64,000 nucleotides of DNA, taken from positions 6,175,001-6,239,000 of the forward strand of contig CM057465.1 in the NCBI GenBank assembly GCA_030035585.1. Direction: 5' to 3'. The position numbers and the translations under genes are program-made. This stretch comes from Dugong dugon (Eukaryota > Chordata > Mammalia > Sirenia > Dugongidae). How positions within the stretch are numbered: position 1 is the first letter of the stretch; every line of letters begins with the position of its first letter. This document shows positions 60,300-64,000 of this stretch, piece by piece. The notes beneath the pieces were generated by a model. The model searched no databases. It was not told where the DNA came from and was given only the letters and a program-made list of their open reading frames with translations.

Positions 60300-61805
60300 T
60301 TAAATTTTTATTGAAATAAAATATATTTAAACATAATACACAAAAAGAGAGCAGATCATAATAGACATCAGTGGTTTGTCACAAAGTGAATTCACCCATG
60401 TAGCCACAGCCAAAGTCAAGAAATAGAAACTACCTGATCCCTAGAAGTCCAGTTTTCACAAAAAATTACAAGGCAGGCATACAACGAAACAGGAAAGTAC
60501 GGCCCATACACAGGAAAAAAAGCAATCAATGGAAACCATCCCTGATGAAGCCCACTGGACTTATTAGACAAAGACTTTGAATCAGCTATCTTAACTACGC
60601 TCAAATAATTAAAGAATATCGTGTTTAAAGAACTGAAGTATGAGAACAATGTTTCACCAAACAGGGAATATCAATAAAAGATAATGAAATTATAAAAAAG
60701 AACCAAATAGAAATTCTGGAGTTGAAAGTTTCAATAGCTGAAACGAAAAATTCAAAGCGAATGATAGATGTAAATGTAAGACTAAAAACTATACAACTTG
60801 CAAAAGATAATACAGGAGAAAACCTATGTGACCTTGGGTTTAGCAATGACTTTTTAAAACACAATACCAAAAGCACAATCCATAAAGAAAAAATAGAGAA
60901 GTTAGACTTCATTAAAATTGAAAACTTCCACTCTGTGAAAGACACTGTTAAGAAAATGAATGACAAGCGATATACTGGGAGAAAATATTTGCAAAACACG
61001 TATATATAAAGGACTTGTATCCAAAATACACAAAAAACTCTTAAAACTCAACAATAAGAAAACAAACAGCCCAATTACAAAATGGACAAAAGATCTGAAG
61101 GCACCTCAACAAAGAAGATATACAGATAATAAATAAGTATATGAAAAGATGCTCAACATCATTTGTCATTAGGGAACTGCGAACTAAAACAACAATGGAA
61201 TACCACTAATCACCTAGTAGAATGGCAAAATCCAAAACACCAAAAACATCGAATGCTGGCGGGAATGTGGAGCAAGAGGAACGCTCACTCACTGCTGGTG
61301 GGAATGCAAAATGGTACAGCCCCCTGGAAAGACAGTCTGGCAGTTTCTTACAAAGCTAAACATTGGCTCACCATGCTAGCCAGTAATCATGCTGCTAGGT
61401 TATTTACCCAAATGACATGAAAACATATGTCCACACAAAAACCTGCACACGAATGTTTATGGCACTAACAACTGTCAAAAACTGGAAGTAACCGAAGTAT
61501 CCTTCAGTAGATAAACAGATAAACAAACCGTGTGGTACAAGCATACAATGCGATATTATTCAGCAATAAAAAGAAATGAGCTATGACTCTATGAAATGAC
61601 ATGGAATAACCTTAACTGCATGCTGCTAAGTGAAAGAAGCCAGTCTGAAAAAGCTACATACTGTATGGTTCCAATCATATGACAGTCTGGAAAAGGTAAC
61701 ACTACAGAGACAGTGAAAAACGATCAGTGGTTGCCAGGAGTCCAGCGGGGAAGGGATGAACAGGTGGAGCACCGGCCATTTTTAGGGCAGTGAAACTATT
61801 CTATT
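60300..61805 (+). mobile_element. L1 LINE fragments (internal and 3' end), mainly plus orientation
   Basis: 60455-60770 matches an internal L1 stretch (ccatacacaggaaaaaaagc, aaccaaatagaaattctgga). 60780-61805 matches the ORF2 end and 3' UTR (cattaaaattgaaaacttcc, gaatgctggcgggaatgtgg, gataaacaaaccgtgtggta). The two are joined without the intervening kilobases, so this copy is deleted or rearranged. Confidence 0.85.
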
Positions 61806-61868
61806 TGATACTGGTGGACTGGTTAGCAGTGGACTGCGTTAACTATTTGCACCACCCAGGGACTCTCC
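61806..61868 (-). repeat. SINE fragment, minus orientation (diverged)
   Basis: tggttagcagtggactgcgt taac and ttgcaccacccagggactct resemble the reversed head of the longer-body SINE subtype. Confidence 0.6.
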
Positions 61869-61869
61869 A

Positions 61870-62010
61870 AATAGGATAAATCCAAAGAAATCAATTCTGA
61901 GATACATCATAATTAACCATCTGAAAAGACAAAGAAAAAATCTTAAAAGCAACCAGAGAGCAATCACACATTACCTATAGGAGAAAACACTGTGAATGTC
62001 AGTGAATGCA
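61870..62010 (+). mobile_element. L1 ORF2 internal fragment, plus orientation
   Basis: aggataaatccaaagaaatc, tcttaaaagcaaccagagag and cacacattacctataggaga are L1 ORF2 text. Confidence 0.75.
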
Positions 62011-62339
62011 CCCATCAACCTCTAATTTTCAGTGAGCCACCAACTGCTGCCACAATGGCCTGATCTGTATACAGGTTTCCCTGCTACCTGAAAGTAGAGC
62101 ATCCCATGAAACCTTTTGCATGTGAAATGGCATAAAGCAAAGAAGCAATTATTAATTTATACAAAAAAAATTTTTGTGTTCCCAGACTCAAAAAATTACC
62201 TACCAAAAGTCATACCAAATAACACATAAAACCTAAAGCACCGCTAATATACAGTAAAAACAGAAATGATATCATAAATAGAGATAAAGCATAGATGCTC
62301 ACAGACACAGTTCAAAGCTATGGTGGCTTGATGCTGAGT

Positions 62340-62960
62340 TGCTGAGTATAGTTCCCGGGGAAGGAGCTTGGCCAGCACAGAGACATCCCCTACCTGGGAC
62401 ACAGGCCCTAAGGGTCACCCCATTCCCGGGTTAGGGCTACCACCCCCGGGTCACTGCCCTCCCTAGCTCGTGTGTCCGCCAAGTGTCCGGGCATCCCAGC
62501 GTTCCCGGAGGGACTGGGCACCACCCCCCGCAGCCCAGGGATGTCCAGGGCTAGGTGGAGAGGGGGCAAAGTGAGGACAGAGGCTGCAAGGTGCCTGGGA
62601 AGAAGCCAGGAAGGAGGGGCCAAATCAGCTGCTCCCCTCCACCCTCACTGGTGCCTGGGATCAAGGCCCGCAGAGAGGCTGACAGGCGGCAGACGGCACA
62701 CGCTGGGGGAGTGCGGGCAACTGACCTCTGCCATCGGTTCCCTCTCCTAGGGGGAGGGGGTGGACACCAGCCCCTGGCTTCCTACCCAGACTCTCTGGGA
62801 GGCTGCAGACTCTTGCCCCGCCAGGAGCCTGGAGAGAGTGGGGTGAACAAAAGCATGGTGGGAAGGGGTGTGCTGGAGGAAAGAGGGGTCGCCAGGTAGG
62901 GAGGGTGGCTGAGGACCATGGCAGGGAGCAGCAAGAAGCCCTAAGGCTGGAGGTGGGGAC
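62340..62960. other. GC-rich block, function unknown
   Basis: About 600 bp clearly richer in G+C and CpG than its surroundings (cccgggttag, cccccgggtc, ccggagggac, ggcggcagacggcacacgct). It lies 0.6 kb downstream of the exon at 63568-63726, inside the intron. Open frames on both strands are Gly/Arg/Pro-rich and not convincing. The AT-rich stretch to its left (62080-62300) may belong to the same old retroelement. Confidence 0.45.
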
Positions 62961-63184
62961 GATGCCACTCTCGCTGCTCAGGGTGCGCACTGCTTCTTTG
63001 ACGGCTCGCTGCAAAGCAAACACTAAACGCTATTCTGTAAAAGCAAACTCCTCTGGATTTCTCTCAGCAAAAACAAGCACTAACGTAGGTCTTTCGTGAA
63101 GGTGAAGCAGCATAAAGTCGACTTGCAGAAAGCAGCGTAGACCTGGTACTCCGAAGATGCCTTGCACATTTTAACACGGTCTTT

Positions 63185-63415
63185 TATTCTTTTTCTTACA
63201 CTAGGAATGCCCTCCGTTCCTCCTCAGCACCTTAAAAACTCCCCTTATCCTTTAAGGCCCAATTCAAACCTCCCCCTCCTCTTTCACAAAGACTCCACTG
63301 AGTAACTTCTGTGATAAGTTATGAGTTACTTTTCAATTCTTGTATCGTAATTTAAATTTCTACTTGTGTGTCTTATCGCCCTGGGACTGTAAGCTCTTTG
63401 AGGGTAGCCCCTGAC
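63185..63415 (+). repeat. L2 3' end fragment, plus orientation
   Basis: cctttaaggcccaattcaaa cc, ttcacaaagactccactgag and gggactgtaagctctttgag ggtag are diagnostic L2 tail text. Confidence 0.8.
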
Positions 63416-63567
63416 AATTTGCAACGCACACAACAGTGACTAAATTGACATGACAAGGATCTGATTTTTTTAGAGACAAATAAAAAACATAAGTTTTTAA
63501 GACATCTACAAGGAAAGTGATCTGTCAGGATGTTCTTAAGCAATCGCATCTTTAAAAAGATACTTAC

Positions 63568-63726
63568 GGCCATTCTGACTCAGGCTGCTTTTGGTGAGCT
63601 TCTATGACACTAATCGCAATATTGAGGTTTTCTTGCAGTTCGTTCATCCTTTCCAGATTAAGGGTTGTGAACATAATCATCGAAGAGTAGGCAACAATCT
63701 TTTTGTCATGATGATTTAAGCAAGTA
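63568..63726 (-). CDS. ATXN10: ATXN10 coding exon (about residues 164-216; probably exon 5)
   Basis: A 159-bp exon, the most 5' visible. After one base completing a split codon it reads TCLNHHDKKIVAYSSMI..., NELQENLNIAI and AHQKQPESEW plus two bases of Pro. CLNH.DKKIVAYSSMI and ENLNIAI are clear ataxin-10 blocks in the N-terminal armadillo-like half. The acceptor is ttttgaag after a T-rich tract, the donor gtaagt. Exit phase 2 fits the 81-bp exon at 39199-39279. About four-fifths of residues equal human as I recall it. No stop or frame shift. Confidence 0.96.
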
Positions 63727-64000
63727 CTTCAAAATAAAGAAATGAAATTCTTAGCACAATTTAGCAACATGATAAAATATGATTATAACACAAATAATAA
63801 TTCCACTAACAAATTCAGTACATACTGATATTTTTAATAATTTGATAAATAATTACAACACTCTGACACAAGTACATTATATACTGTAAAAAGATCTAAT
63901 TCCAAACAGGAAAATATAAAATTAGTCACAATAAAAACTATGCAACATTAAAGTCGTAGTTGACTTATGACTTAGAAGCAAAAAGCAAAATAACATTTGA
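63727..64000 (-). other. ATXN10: ATXN10 intron upstream of the first visible exon, 5' part outside window
   Basis: AT-rich intron sequence with a T-rich acceptor tract next to the exon. Nothing else recognised. The exons for about the first 163 residues must lie beyond 64000. Confidence 0.85.

Larger units (their letters stand above)
39280..63567 (-). other. ATXN10: ATXN10 intron (24,288 bp, phase 2)
   Basis: The largest complete intron here. Repeats are listed separately. Stretches with nothing I can name: 39280-40365, 40490-40895, 42100-42480, 48260-48820, 50125-50670, 50750-51410, 51595-52630, 54865-55690, 55785-56575, 57015-57780, 58585-60295, 62015-62335 and 62965-63180. Confidence 0.9.

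Noticed and set aside
62408..63023. Several Gly/Arg/Pro-rich open frames on both strands in the GC-rich block
   Set aside because: Open frames on both strands over the same GC-rich stretch are a composition effect. No start context or homology.

Overview
This window is intronic DNA from a placental mammal, almost certainly an afrotherian and most likely an elephant. Two things show the lineage. First, the window is full of the tRNA-like-headed SINE whose tail matches an RTE-type LINE; this SINE/RTE pair is, as far as I know, typical of Afrotheria. Second, there are many copies of that RTE itself, one of them full length. MIR, L2 and L1 remnants of general mammalian type make up most of the other repeats. 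Nothing bacterial, and no free-standing intact gene, is present.

One host gene is recognisable: ATXN10 (ataxin-10), on the minus strand, so transcription runs from high to low coordinates. Five internal coding exons are visible: 63568-63726, 39199-39279, 28306-28471, 17636-17744 and 15520-15689. They total 685 bp. All have GT/AG borders and join in phase (2, 2, 0, 1, 0) to encode about 228 residues, matching roughly residues 164-391 of the 475-residue human protein. The exons for the N-terminus lie beyond 64000; those for the last ~84 residues lie to the left of position 1. By analogy with the human gene these are probably exons 5-9. That would make the left-hand 15.5 kb the start of the large intron 9, which in humans carries the SCA10 ATTCT repeat; no such repeat is visible here.

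Layout: 1-15519 intron after the last visible exon; 15690-17635 short intron; 17745-28305 intron with L1, RTE, SINE and a 212-bp palindromic DNA-transposon-like element; 28472-39198 intron with two copies of an unclassified polyadenylated retroposon, a SINE cluster and an RTE fragment; 39280-63567 the largest intron, with a full-length but broken RTE (42571-45827), a long L2, several L1 pieces, SINEs and two GC-rich blocks; 63727-64000 upstream intron.

The points most worth following up are: (i) a 683-bp retroposon insertion with a perfect 15-bp target duplication that appears to carry a ~360-bp 3' transduction (28668-29350); (ii) its 690-bp sister copy with an 11-bp duplication (35042-35731); (iii) a nearly perfect 212-bp hairpin element with TA borders, plus a second half-copy 33 kb away; (iv) a SINE with a clear tRNA-Gly-like head; (v) a SINE joined to an internal point of an RTE; and (vi) a SINE-in-SINE-in-MIR nest with both target duplications readable. 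No new protein-coding system was found.
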